DNA of 64,000 bases, from assembly GCA_934501535.1 (NCBI GenBank), contig CAKSUM010000004.1, positions 1 to 64,000 of the forward strand, in the 5' to 3' direction. Below the pieces are notes generated by a model, which saw nothing but the letters and a program-made list of their open reading frames with translations, made no database searches and was not told the origin of the DNA. This DNA is from an uncultured Clostridia bacterium. GTDB lineage: Bacteria > Bacillota > Clostridia > UBA1381. This document shows positions 1-6,338 of the stretch, piece by piece. The position numbers and the translations under genes were made by a program. Positions within the stretch are counted from its first letter, which is position 1, and each line of letters begins with the position of its first letter.

Positions 1-17
1 GCGGCTGCGCATTTTTT
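1..17 (+). terminator. 3' half of an intrinsic terminator of a gene upstream of the window
   Basis: The window opens with GCGGCTGCGCATTTTTTAAT. It matches the right arm and U-run of the terminators at 249-287 and 48594-48628, so this is probably the end of a similar terminator whose left arm lies outside the window. Confidence 0.5.
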
Positions 18-43
18 AATTAAAAAAAAATAACCGTAACCGG

Positions 44-72
44 TTGAATTTTGCAAAAATGTGTGGTATAAT
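44..72 (+). promoter_or_regulatory. Sigma-A type promoter of the structured RNA
   Basis: TTGAAT at 44-49 and TATAAT at 67-72 are separated by 17 bases. Transcription is predicted to start near base 79, exactly where the closing stem of the RNA below begins. Confidence 0.7.
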
Positions 73-78
73 ATACTC

Positions 79-287
79 GCAACACTATTTTAGCATTAAT
101 AAAGGATAAAATTAAAGTTTGTAAGCACGCTATGTAAAAAGCGTGCGCTCTTGTTTCGCCAAACTTACTGACTTTACGTTTTATTCGTATTTATTAATGT
201 TTGAAAAGTGTGTTGCAACCTTTTAGAAACAGAGTTGTTCGTTTTTTAGTGCGCGGCGCTGCTCTAAAGGTAGGCTGCGCATTTTTT
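79..287 (+). ncRNA. Candidate structured small RNA (rod-like, possibly 6S-like) or leader RNA
   Basis: The predicted transcript folds into one long rod. GCAACAC (79-85) pairs with GTGTTGC (210-216), CATTAATAAA (94-103) with TTTATTAATG (190-199), GGATAAAA (104-111) with TTTTATTC (179-186), AAAGT (114-118) with ACTTT (171-175), and GTAAG (121-125) with CTTAC (164-168). The tip carries a CACGC/GCGTG hairpin (126-145). An intrinsic terminator follows at 249-287. Pairing of the 5' end with the 3' region recalls 6S RNA, but the large central bubble of 6S RNA is not seen. It could instead be a cis-acting leader of the SLOG gene that starts 22 bases after the U-run. I do not recognise a known family. 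Confidence 0.5.
249..287 (+). terminator. Intrinsic terminator between the structured RNA and the SLOG gene
   Basis: GTGCGC (249-254) pairs with GCGCAT (277-282), followed by a T-run at 282-287. It closely resembles the terminator at 48594-48628. Confidence 0.65.
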
Positions 288-309
288 AATTTGCAAAAGG
301 GGGACAACT

Positions 310-642
310 ATGAAAACAGCTATTGTCGGATCGAGAAGTATAGTATCACTTGACATAGCCAAGTACATACCCGAGGGAACTACCGAAATAATTTCGGGCG
401 GCGCGCACGGCGCCGACACACTTGCAAGAGAATATGCGCAGAAAAACAATATTAAGCTGACCGAATTTTTGCCGGAATATAATCTTTACAGACGAGGTGC
501 GCCTCTTAAAAGAAATATCCGGATAATCGAAAACGCGGATATAGTTGTCGCTCTGTGGGACGGGCATTCGAGGGGCACTAAACACGTAATCGACAACTGC
601 GTCAGCAGAAATATTGAGGTTAAGGTTTATAATCTTGAGTAA
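310..642 (+). CDS. SLOG-family nucleotide-binding protein (DUF2493/YspA-like)
   Basis: This is a 110-residue single-domain protein. It opens with a beta strand and the motif AIVGSRS, followed by ISGGAHGAD near residues 28-36, which is the signature of the SLOG/DprA-like Rossmann fold (DUF2493) that binds nucleotides or nucleotide-derived ligands. The later segment VALWDGHSRGT fits the family's second conserved strand. The ribosome binding site GGGGG lies 7 bases before the ATG. The gene stands alone behind a terminator-bearing RNA element, so a leader could control it. SLOG proteins act in stress, DNA-uptake and nucleotide-signalling contexts, but the substrate here cannot be told. The family call is firm and the function is not known. 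Confidence 0.8.
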   Translation: MKTAIVGSRSIVSLDIAKYIPEGTTEIISGGAHGADTLAREYAQKNNIKLTEFLPEYNLYRRGAPLKRNIRIIENADIVVALWDGHSRGTKHVIDNCVSRNIEVKVYNLE

Positions 643-654
643 ACCTGAAAAATT

Positions 655-1040
655 TTGCGTATAAAATGTAAACAGCAGCGGCAACATCAAGTTTGCCGCT
701 GCATAACCACGGCAGGGGCGCCGGCAGAACGGCAAGCCGCGCCCCGATTTACCCGTACGGAAGTACGGTGCGGCAAAATCGGACTGACCGGGCTCCACAA
801 ACATCCTATAAATACACAGAACCCGATTTGCCGCAAAGGTCTTGAGAACGGGGCGTGACAGAACAGCAAGCCACGCCCCGGGCTCCTTGCTAAAGTATGG
901 CGCGGCAGTGCGTTGCCGCAAAAATGCCTGTTTTAGGTATTCCACAAAATCCTCGTTTAATATATACCGCAAAATTCCCGTCCGAATATGCGGTAAAAAC
1001 AGACTGACCGGACTCCACAAACCGGTCAGTCTGTTTTTTT
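655..1040 (+). repeat. Repeat-rich intergenic spacer with duplicated hairpins
   Basis: No credible gene is seen in this stretch. It holds a perfect stem GCAGCGGCAA/TTGCCGCTGC (about 673-699), two related hairpins of the form GGGGCG...CGCCCC (about 715-744 and 851-880) each followed by similar sequence, and two copies of a GACTGACCGG-CTCCACAAAC segment (about 782 and 1004). The second of these copies forms a terminator. It looks like a duplicated intergenic repeat family. Short reading frames across it seem to be by-products of the repeats. Confidence 0.6.
999..1040 (+). terminator. Strong intrinsic terminator
   Basis: ACAGACTGACCGG (999-1011) pairs perfectly with CCGGTCAGTCTGT (1022-1034) and is followed by a T-run. 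Confidence 0.75.
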
Positions 1041-1183
1041 CGGTTATTTATACAAATAAAAAACGCAATGACGGAGCGCGTGATGGTTTTTCTTGAAAAG
1101 AAAATCGGAATGGAGGAGAAAACCCGTGCCGGGGCGGCAAAGGTGAGCAATAGAGATATTTGTGTCGGGAGAAAACCGCAAAG

Positions 1184-1214
1184 AAAAATCGGAATGGAGC
1201 GAAGTCCATTCCGA
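1184..1214 (-). terminator. Terminator of the tRNA-Thr transcript
   Basis: On the minus strand TCGGAATGGA and TCCATTCCGA form a 10-bp stem with a 6-base loop, followed by a U-run. The hairpin starts two bases after the encoded CCA of the tRNA. Confidence 0.75.
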
Positions 1215-1216
1215 CG

Positions 1217-1292
1217 TGGAGCTGGTAATGGGACTCGAACCCGCGGCCTGCTCATTACGAATGAGCTGCTCTACCAACTGAGCTATACCAGC
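1217..1292 (-). tRNA. tRNA-Thr (anticodon CGT), CCA encoded
   Basis: Read on the minus strand, this folds into a full cloverleaf: acceptor GCTGGTA/TACCAGC, D-arm GCTC/GAGC, anticodon stem GCTCA/TGAGC with loop TTCGTAA, and a T-arm with loop TTCGAGT. Anticodon CGT reads the threonine codon ACG. Base 73 is T and CCA is encoded at 1217-1219. One C-A mismatch and one G-T pair weaken the T-stem. It lies 45 bases downstream of yqeY on the same strand, so it may be cotranscribed with rpsU-yqeY and released by processing, and it has its own terminator. Confidence 0.92.
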
Positions 1293-1337
1293 AAATATCG
1301 GGGAAAGGGGGCTAATGCGACCTTTCCCGACTATACA

Positions 1338-1781
1338 TTATGATAACAAACCTTTAGCGATTTCGTTAATCGCGCGGCCGTCTGCGCGGCCTGTGGTCTG
1401 TTCCCTGACAGCTGACATGACCTTTCCCATATCCTTCATGGATTGGGCGCTCGTGTCGGCGATTACCTGTTTGATAATAGCCTCAAGCTCGTCATGCGTC
1501 AGCTGTTTGGGAAGATACTCCATCAAAACATCCATTTCCGCCTTTAATTCGGCGATCAAATCGTCTCGGCCGCTCTTTTCGTAATCGGGGAGAGAATCCT
1601 TGCGCTGCTTCAGCTGCTTTGCGATAATCTCAATAACACCTTTATCATCAAGAGCTACCTTGTTATCTTTTTCGAACTGCAGAATACCTGCACGTACCAT
1701 TTGTATGGTATTTTTGTGGATAACGTTCTTTTCTTTCATTGCCGCTTTGAGGTCGGCGGCAAGTCTTTCTTTAAGAGACAT
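1338..1781 (-). CDS. yqeY: YqeY/GatB-like protein
   Basis: This is a 147-residue protein of the YqeY (GatB/YqeY) family. It starts with the typical MSLKERL segment, has the ALDDKGVIEIIAKQLKQRKDS helix region and the MGKVMSAV motif near the C terminus, and matches the family's usual length of about 150 residues. The fold resembles the tail domain of the GatB amidotransferase subunit, suggesting a tRNA-binding role, but its cellular function is poorly defined. It follows rpsU by 14 bases, the arrangement commonly seen in Firmicutes, so the two share a transcript. A stem GGGAAAGG/CCTTTCCC lies between its stop and the tRNA-Thr gene. Confidence 0.93.
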   Translation of the reverse strand: MSLKERLAADLKAAMKEKNVIHKNTIQMVRAGILQFEKDNKVALDDKGVIEIIAKQLKQRKDSLPDYEKSGRDDLIAELKAEMDVLMEYLPKQLTHDELEAIIKQVIADTSAQSMKDMGKVMSAVREQTTGRADGRAINEIAKGLLS

Positions 1782-1795
1782 CTTAAATCAGATCC

Positions 1796-1972
1796 TTACT
1801 TGAACTTTCTTTTACGTGCAGCCTCGGATTTCTTTTTACGCTTAACGCTCGGTTTTTCGTAGTGCTCACGTTTTCTTATTTCGGACATAACTCCGGATTT
1901 AGCGCACTGACGCTTAAATCTTCTGAGAGCACTGTCCAGTGATTCATTTTCTTTAACACGAATTTCTGACAT
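1796..1972 (-). CDS. rpsU: Small-subunit ribosomal protein S21
   Basis: This encodes the 58-residue protein bS21, which sits on the platform of the 30S subunit near the anti-Shine-Dalgarno end of 16S rRNA. The sequence begins MSEIRVKENESLDSALRRFKR and ends in the usual lysine/arginine-rich tail. A longer frame continues upstream, but the start used here has a GGAGGGAGGG ribosome binding site 9 bases before it and matches the family N terminus. It is first in the rpsU-yqeY unit, with a promoter at 2063-2092 and a perfect inverted repeat in the leader. Confidence 0.95.
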   Translation of the reverse strand: MSEIRVKENESLDSALRRFKRQCAKSGVMSEIRKREHYEKPSVKRKKKSEAARKRKFK

Positions 1973-2029
1973 TTGTATTTCCCTCCCTCCGGCAAAACAA
2001 TTTCCGGCTGTTTGATGGATCATGCGGCG

Positions 2030-2050
2030 TAATGTAACATGATTACATTA
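2030..2050. repeat. Perfect inverted repeat in the rpsU leader
   Basis: TAATGTAA and TTACATTA are separated by CATGA (8-5-8). The repeat lies between the rpsU promoter and its start codon, so it could be an operator or an mRNA stem-loop. Confidence 0.5.
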
Positions 2051-2062
2051 TACCACCTATCT

Positions 2063-2092
2063 ATTATAACCCATTTTATATACAAATGTCAA
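2063..2092 (-). promoter_or_regulatory. Promoter of rpsU-yqeY
   Basis: On the minus strand TTGACA (2092-2087) and TATAAT (2068-2063) are separated by 18 bases. Both boxes match the sigma-A consensus fully. Confidence 0.75.
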
Positions 2093-2129
2093 GGATTTTA
2101 TGAAATTTTTTGTAATTTAAGGTAAAATA

Positions 2130-2474
2130 TCAGCCGGCAGGCCATAAAAACTGTCTTCCGCCGGTGAGATGGAAGTGCAGATGGGGGACAGTCTGGCAGC
2201 CGTCCTTGCCGCAGTTGTTGATAACGCGGTAGCCGTTGTCGGCGAAGCCCAGCTCGCGCGCGATTTTGGGGATAACCTCGTAAATACGCGCCACGTAGTG
2301 GGAATTTTCGGCGGTTATGTCATTCACCGACGCGATGTGCTGCTTGGGAATGATGATAACGTGGAACGGCGCCTGGGGGTTGATGTCGTTGAAGGCATAA
2401 ACCAGGTCATCCTCGTAGACCTTTTGTGAGGGGATTTCGCCCCCGATAATTTTACAGAATAAGCAATCGTCCAT
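2130..2474 (-). CDS. hinT: HIT-family nucleoside phosphoramidase/hydrolase (HinT-like)
   Basis: This 114-residue protein opens with CLFCKIIGGEIPS and carries the catalytic histidine triad HLHFHL near residue 98, typical of the HinT branch of the HIT superfamily. These enzymes hydrolyse AMP-lysine and other nucleoside phosphoramidates. The FC..I cysteines may bind zinc, as in some bacterial members. The start follows a GGAG site on the minus strand. The frame stays open far upstream, but that part reads through nth in another frame and is not coding. It lies between nth and rpsU on the same strand. Confidence 0.93.
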   Translation of the reverse strand: MDDCLFCKIIGGEIPSQKVYEDDLVYAFNDINPQAPFHVIIIPKQHIASVNDITAENSHYVARIYEVIPKIARELGFADNGYRVINNCGKDGCQTVPHLHFHLTGGRQFLWPAG

Positions 2475-2553
2475 TTTTAAAATTCTCCTTTTTAATATAT
2501 TTATACCGAAAAAATTGCAAAAAGCGGTCGCACAAGCCGCCGCACGCGGCGCA

Positions 2554-2629
2554 AAATCACGCTCGGCGCGAATGTCAAGCCATGCAAAGTTGCAAATCAC
2601 GCTCGGCGCGAACGTCAAGCCACGCAAAG
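2554..2629. repeat. Two tandem 40-base repeat units between hinT and nth
   Basis: AAATCACGCTCGGCGCGAA and the following bases occur at 2554 and again at 2594, with only a few substitutions between the two units. The surrounding 2515-2695 stretch is rich in GGCGC and GCAAAG words and holds no gene. Confidence 0.6.
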
Positions 2630-2698
2630 CTCCAAGCCGCTCAGCGTGCAAGTCAACCGCGGCGCAAAGGCGCAAAATTCCGCTTGCACGCGGCGCAA

Positions 2699-3337
2699 TC
2701 ATTCGGGTTTGTACGGATAGGATTTGCATAAGCCGGCAATGACGCATTCGCCGCACTTCGGTGAGCGCGCCGTGCAGACAAGCCGCCCGTGATACACAAA
2801 CCGGTGACACAGCCCCAGCTGCTCCTCGGGCGCCACGGTTTTTCTCAAATCCGCTTCGATTTTTTCGGGCGTACTGTTCGACGTAAGCCCCGTTCGGCGC
2901 GAAAGCCGCATGCAGTGAGTATCGGTCACAACGGCGCTTTTGCCGAAAATTTCGCCCAGAATAAGATTTGCGGTTTTTCTGCCGGTCCCGGGCAGAGTCA
3001 AAAGCTCGTCCATCGTGCCGGGAACCTCGCCCGAATATTCGTCGATTATCCGCCGGCAGCAAAGAATAATATTTTTCGCCTTGCTGTGATAAAACCCCAG
3101 CGGACGGATAATTCCGCAAAGCTCGTCATAATCGGCACACGCAAAACTTTGCGCGTCGGGGTACTTCTCAAAAAGCACCGGCGTGACGGTGTTCACGCGC
3201 GCGTCGGTACACTGCGCCGAAAGCTGCGTCGCAATCAGCATTTCCAGCGGCGTGGAATAAGTCAGCGTACAGCCGGCGTCCGGATAGGCGGTTTTTAACG
3301 TCTCCGCTATCTTCGCGGCACGCTCCTTTTTGGTCAT
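2699..3337 (-). CDS. nth: Endonuclease III
   Basis: This 212-residue base-excision repair enzyme removes oxidised pyrimidines and nicks abasic sites. The helix-hairpin-helix LLTLPGTGRKTAN carries the catalytic lysine (GRKTA), the active-site aspartate falls in VVTDTHCMRLS, and the C terminus holds the [4Fe-4S] cluster pattern C-x6-C-x2-C-x5-C. The chosen start (MTKKERAAKI) has GAGGTGAG four bases upstream. An earlier in-frame start would add about 20 residues without a good ribosome binding site. It is complete and of normal family length. Confidence 0.95.
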   Translation of the reverse strand: MTKKERAAKIAETLKTAYPDAGCTLTYSTPLEMLIATQLSAQCTDARVNTVTPVLFEKYPDAQSFACADYDELCGIIRPLGFYHSKAKNIILCCRRIIDEYSGEVPGTMDELLTLPGTGRKTANLILGEIFGKSAVVTDTHCMRLSRRTGLTSNSTPEKIEADLRKTVAPEEQLGLCHRFVYHGRLVCTARSPKCGECVIAGLCKSYPYKPE

Positions 3338-3423
3338 TTTTCTCACCTCTTTTATCATTATATCGGTTTTTGCCGCTTTTTTCAATATTATTTTCAAAAA
3401 AAATACGGATTAACAAAAAATTA

Positions 3424-3452
3424 TTGATTTTATTGAAAGTATATGTTATAAT
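3424..3452 (+). promoter_or_regulatory. Promoter of the Wzz-like/BY-kinase pair
   Basis: TTGATT at 3424-3429 and TATAAT at 3447-3452 are 17 bases apart, 33 bases before the chosen start. Confidence 0.6.
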
Positions 3453-3485
3453 TGTTTTATATTGTATTTTAGGGAGATGATTTTT

Positions 3486-4181
3486 TTGAACGATCAGCTC
3501 AAGATAACCGATATTATCGATATGCTGATAAGAAGATGGTGGATTTGGGTTATAACGGCGCTGGTATTCAGCGTTGCCGCTTTTGTATACACGGAAATTT
3601 TTGTTGACGATTTGTATAAAACCGAGGGAACACTGTACGTAAACGCGCTCAGAACTCAGACAATCGACGTGTCATCGGCAAATATTACCGCGTCGAAGGA
3701 TTTGGCGACAACTTATCAGGAAATTCTTAAAAGGCGTACTTTCCTGGAGCAGATTTCCAAGGAAACCGGCGGAAAATACAGCGTGGCTAACCTCAATAAG
3801 ATGATCAGTATGAAAATCGTCAATGAAACCGAAATTCTTGAAATAACCGTAACGGGCAAGGTTCCCGAGGACGTTTATCAGGTATGCCACAGCATACTCA
3901 CGAACGCGTCGGACGAGCTCATCAGGGTTGTAAATGCCGGTTCGGTAAAAATCCTTGATGACGGTCAGATTCCGACTGCTCCGTTCTCACCCGACGTCAA
4001 GAAAAATACGCTGATTGCATTTATAATCGGTATGATAATCGGCTCGCTTATAATCCTCGTTCTGGAGCTGTTTGATACGCGTATCAAGAGCAGGGAGGAC
4101 ATTATAAACAAGTATGATGAGCCGCTTTTGGGCGAAATTCCCGAGGTTATTATGCCGAGAAGGGGCGGTGACGCGAAATGA
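3486..4181 (+). CDS. Wzz/CapA-type polysaccharide co-polymerase, BY-kinase membrane activator
   Basis: This protein of about 231 residues has the chain-length regulator layout: a short cytoplasmic N terminus, a transmembrane helix (WWIWVITALVFSVAAFVYT), an extracellular domain, a proline-containing motif APFSPDVKKN before a second helix (TLIAFIIGMIIGSLIILVLELF), and a C-terminal tail that contacts the tyrosine kinase. In Firmicutes such proteins (CpsC, YveK) activate a partner BY-kinase and control exopolysaccharide length. I chose the TTG at 3486, nine bases after GGGAG. An ATG at 3477 or a TTG at 3462 is also in frame but poorly spaced. It overlaps the kinase gene by four bases. Confidence 0.88.
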   Translation: MNDQLKITDIIDMLIRRWWIWVITALVFSVAAFVYTEIFVDDLYKTEGTLYVNALRTQTIDVSSANITASKDLATTYQEILKRRTFLEQISKETGGKYSVANLNKMISMKIVNETEILEITVTGKVPEDVYQVCHSILTNASDELIRVVNAGSVKILDDGQIPTAPFSPDVKKNTLIAFIIGMIIGSLIILVLELFDTRIKSREDIINKYDEPLLGEIPEVIMPRRGGDAK

Positions 4182-5149
4182 ATATAATGAAATTAATCGG
4201 CGATTTTAACGTCAACAAAGCGAACAATCGGCGCGAGGAGGCAACCGCGCACAGAATTAACACCCTTATAAACGAGAACAGCGAATTTGCCGTAAGAGAG
4301 GCTTATAACGCGGCGCGAACCAACATTATATATTCGCTCGGCGGCGAAAAGGGCGGCAAAAAAATTCTCATCACCAGTGCCAGCCCTCACGAGGGTAAAA
4401 CCACTACCTGCTTAAATCTTGCGATTACCTTTGCGCAGCTTGAAAAAAAGGTCCTGGTTATCGACGCGGATTTGCGTAAACCGCGTATTTACAGGCACCT
4501 TTCGATAGACAGGGAAAACGGTCTTTCCGACCTTTTGTGCGGACTGATTGGGATTGATAAAGCGATAAAGCATTGCCCCGAGCACAAAATCGACTGTATC
4601 ACATCGGGACAAATCCCCCCCAATCCGGCGGAGCTTTTGGCGTCCAAGGAGATGGAGGAGCTGCTCGACAAGCTTGCGGAAATGTATGATTACGTGTTCA
4701 TCGATACACCGCCGGTAACGGTTGTTACCGAGGCGGCGGCGATGTCCAAAAACGCAAGCGGCGTAATTATCGTTGTGCGCCAGAACAACACAATCCACGA
4801 GTCAATTCAGCGTGCGCGCGAAAATCTGAAGATTGCCAATGCGAAAATTCTCGGATATATTCTGAACGATATTGACCCCAATTCCTACGGCTACGGCTCA
4901 TACAGCAAGTACGGCTATCGGTCGAGAAAATACGGCTACAGCTATGGCTACGGAAAATCCTACGGATACGGATACGGTTATGGGTACGGTTACGGCTACG
5001 GATATGGCTACAAGGAGAGAGCGCGCGAGGAAAAGGCTAAGACGGGCGGCGAATCCGAGAAAAAGTCATTCTCGATATTCGGCAAAAAGCGCGGTAAGGC
5101 GGTGGACGCGGCGAATAAGAATGACAAGAAGGAAAAAATAAATAAGTAA
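4178..5149 (+). CDS. Bacterial tyrosine (BY) kinase, CpsD/YwqD-like, with Tyr-Gly tail
   Basis: This 323-residue protein is the cytoplasmic kinase partner of the preceding gene (ATGA overlap). It has the Walker A SASPHEGKTTT, the Walker A' VLVIDADLRKPR and the Walker B VFIDTPP, all typical of BY-kinases, which autophosphorylate a C-terminal tyrosine cluster. That cluster is extreme here: about 18 tyrosines, mostly as Tyr-Gly dipeptides, between roughly residues 237 and 281, followed by a lysine-rich end. CpsD-type clusters usually have only a few tyrosines. Varied Gly and Tyr codons argue against simple recent slippage. No polysaccharide biosynthesis genes lie next to the pair, so its target is unknown. 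Confidence 0.92.
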   Translation: MNIMKLIGDFNVNKANNRREEATAHRINTLINENSEFAVREAYNAARTNIIYSLGGEKGGKKILITSASPHEGKTTTCLNLAITFAQLEKKVLVIDADLRKPRIYRHLSIDRENGLSDLLCGLIGIDKAIKHCPEHKIDCITSGQIPPNPAELLASKEMEELLDKLAEMYDYVFIDTPPVTVVTEAAAMSKNASGVIIVVRQNNTIHESIQRARENLKIANAKILGYILNDIDPNSYGYGSYSKYGYRSRKYGYSYGYGKSYGYGYGYGYGYGYGYGYKERAREEKAKTGGESEKKSFSIFGKKRGKAVDAANKNDKKEKINK

Positions 5150-5186
5150 TTCGGAATAAAATCATAAATGAAGTTTAGACGAAATG

Positions 5187-5220
5187 AGCGGAGGCGATAA
5201 CGTGCCTCCGCTTTCTTTTT
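5187..5220 (+). terminator. Terminator after the BY-kinase gene
   Basis: AGCGGAGGC pairs with GCCTCCGCT and is followed by TTCTTTTT. A second hairpin with TTTTTT follows at about 5249-5292, with GCGA/TCGC ends and an inner AAAATGAAATCATTTT palindrome. Confidence 0.75.
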
Positions 5221-5354
5221 ATATTCTGTATTTTTCTGAAACCACGCAGGGCGAGCAGCAAAATGAAATCATTTTGGTGTTCGCTTTTTTGATTTAAACA
5301 ATTTTAAACCGAAGGTTAAACATGAATAATTTCGGCGGCACGTGCAGATATTAT

Positions 5355-5690
5355 CTACAAAAGCGCCATTATTCTGTTGTAATTTAAATCTTTAACCCTT
5401 TTTGAAACGGTGAACCAGTCTGTAATCGCCAGAATACCGCAGCCGCCAACGGTCAAAAGTTTCAAAATTCCGATTTTGATATCGCCGATTATAAAGCGGT
5501 CAATCCCGAAAATGCCCAGAAATATCGAAATAACCAAAATTTTTGAGGGGTCTTTCATTTCAACCGTGGAAATGAGGGTAAATTTTTCATCGTCCGCGCG
5601 TCTGAGCTTGTCCTTGAGATATATAATTTTTTCCGCCGGAAGATATTTTTGATTCGCCATGATGTACATATCAATTTTTTGGCGCTGCAC
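5355..5690 (-). CDS. TM2-domain membrane protein
   Basis: This small protein of about 111 residues has a charged N-terminal part and a C-terminal TM2 domain: two membrane helices (ILVISIFLGIFGIDRFIIG and ILKLLTVGGCGILAI) joined by a short turn with GIDRF, then DWF. TM2 proteins are widespread, with no settled biochemical function. I prefer the GTG at 5690, which has GGGGTGA upstream at the same spacing as other genes here. An ATG at 5714 would lengthen it by eight residues but lacks a ribosome binding site and falls inside an operator-like palindrome. It is divergent from the XRE regulator, which probably controls it. Confidence 0.8.
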   Translation of the reverse strand: MQRQKIDMYIMANQKYLPAEKIIYLKDKLRRADDEKFTLISTVEMKDPSKILVISIFLGIFGIDRFIIGDIKIGILKLLTVGGCGILAITDWFTVSKRVKDLNYNRIMALL

Positions 5691-5709
5691 AATCTTCACC
5701 CCATGTTTT

Positions 5710-5780
5710 GACATTTACTAAATGTCTTTTTTTTATTATAGCATGATAAGATAATTTTGTCAAGCGCTGAATGTCAAAAC
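5710..5780. promoter_or_regulatory. Divergent control region with consensus promoter and matched operator sites
   Basis: On the minus strand TTGACA (5763-5758) and TATAAT (5740-5735) are 17 bases apart, driving the TM2 gene. Just downstream lies the perfect palindrome GACATTTACTAAATGTC (5710-5726). GTTTTGACATT (5705-5715) recurs inverted as AATGTCAAAAC (5770-5780) close to the XRE start. A repressor bound to both would cover both promoters. Confidence 0.65.
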
Positions 5781-5790
5781 GGAGGGTGTT

Positions 5791-6066
5791 ATGTTTAAAA
5801 ATAAGTCAATTACGGGAAAAAACAATATTTGCGGCGAAAAAGTATTTGCGCTGAGGAAACAGCATTTGCCGAAAATGTCGCAGCGTATTCTTGCGGAAAA
5901 GCTCCAGCTTAGGGGGATTGATGTTGATAAGAATGCAATTCAGCGCATCGAAAGCGGCGAGCGGTTTGTGACCGATATAGAGCTGGCGGCGCTGGCGGAG
6001 GTTTTCGGCATTACGGCGGATGAGCTGCTGAAACAGCCGGCAGGGGAAAGAAATTTTAATGATTAA
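5791..6066 (+). CDS. XRE-family helix-turn-helix regulator
   Basis: This 91-residue protein is almost entirely one Cro/C1-type helix-turn-helix domain: ALRKQHLPKMSQRILAEKLQLRGIDVDKNAIQRIESGERFVTDIELAALAEVFGI spans the five-helix fold, with ITADELLKQ closing it as in SinR-like proteins. A GGAGG ribosome binding site lies 6 bases before the ATG. Its start is flanked by copies of a GTTTTGACATT site that also occur at the divergent TM2 promoter, so it probably represses itself and the TM2 gene. No sensory domain is present. Confidence 0.85.
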   Translation: MFKNKSITGKNNICGEKVFALRKQHLPKMSQRILAEKLQLRGIDVDKNAIQRIESGERFVTDIELAALAEVFGITADELLKQPAGERNFND

Positions 6067-6149
6067 CCGGTAAAGCGAAGAGGCAGTGCGGTCACGCGGT
6101 GTCAGCCAAGCGATAGGGCGGTACCGTAAAACGTGAGAGAGCAAAAACG

Positions 6150-6290
6150 GCGTACAATAATCAAAAACAGGGCGCAGCACGGTAATTGAAAAACAGGGCG
6201 AAATGCAATAATTAAAAAAATGGGCGCAGCACGATAATCAAAAAAAGGCAGGGCGCGATAATTGCAAAATGCGGAGCGATAGATTAAAAA
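6150..6290. repeat. Degenerate tandem repeats of about 25 bases
   Basis: Units of the type GGGCGCAGCACGATAATCAAAAA recur five or six times with variation. The gap 6067-6338 holds only these repeats and the BMC operon terminator. No gene is seen. Confidence 0.55.
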
Positions 6291-6294
6291 TAAC

Positions 6295-6328
6295 AAAAAA
6301 GCGCTGCCCGAAAATTTCCGGACAGCGG
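6295..6328 (-). terminator. Terminator of the microcompartment operon
   Basis: On the minus strand CGCTGTCCG pairs with CGGGCAGCG and a U-run follows, ten bases after the pduT stop codon. Confidence 0.75.
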
Positions 6329-6338
6329 TACATTTTTA

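Noticed and set aside
79..216. Interpretation of the rod-like element as a MITE
   Set aside because: It is palindromic, but no target-site duplication is seen, and a promoter and terminator bracket it, which fits an RNA gene better.
346..1020. Long minus-strand open frame of about 224 codons over the first spacer
   Set aside because: It runs antisense through the SLOG gene and across hairpin repeats, has no ribosome binding site and its sequence is that of the repeats read in one frame.
2554..2629. CRISPR array
   Set aside because: Only two direct units without unique spacers and no cas genes nearby.
2475..3119. Upstream extension of the HinT frame to 329 codons
   Set aside because: The extra part overlaps nth in another frame and the tandem repeats. 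HinT similarity and the GGAG site place the start at 2474.
4872..5141. Thr/Ala-rich open frame overlapping the BY-kinase tail
   Set aside because: It is the plus-one reading of the Tyr-Gly codons. The kinase frame has all the conserved motifs.
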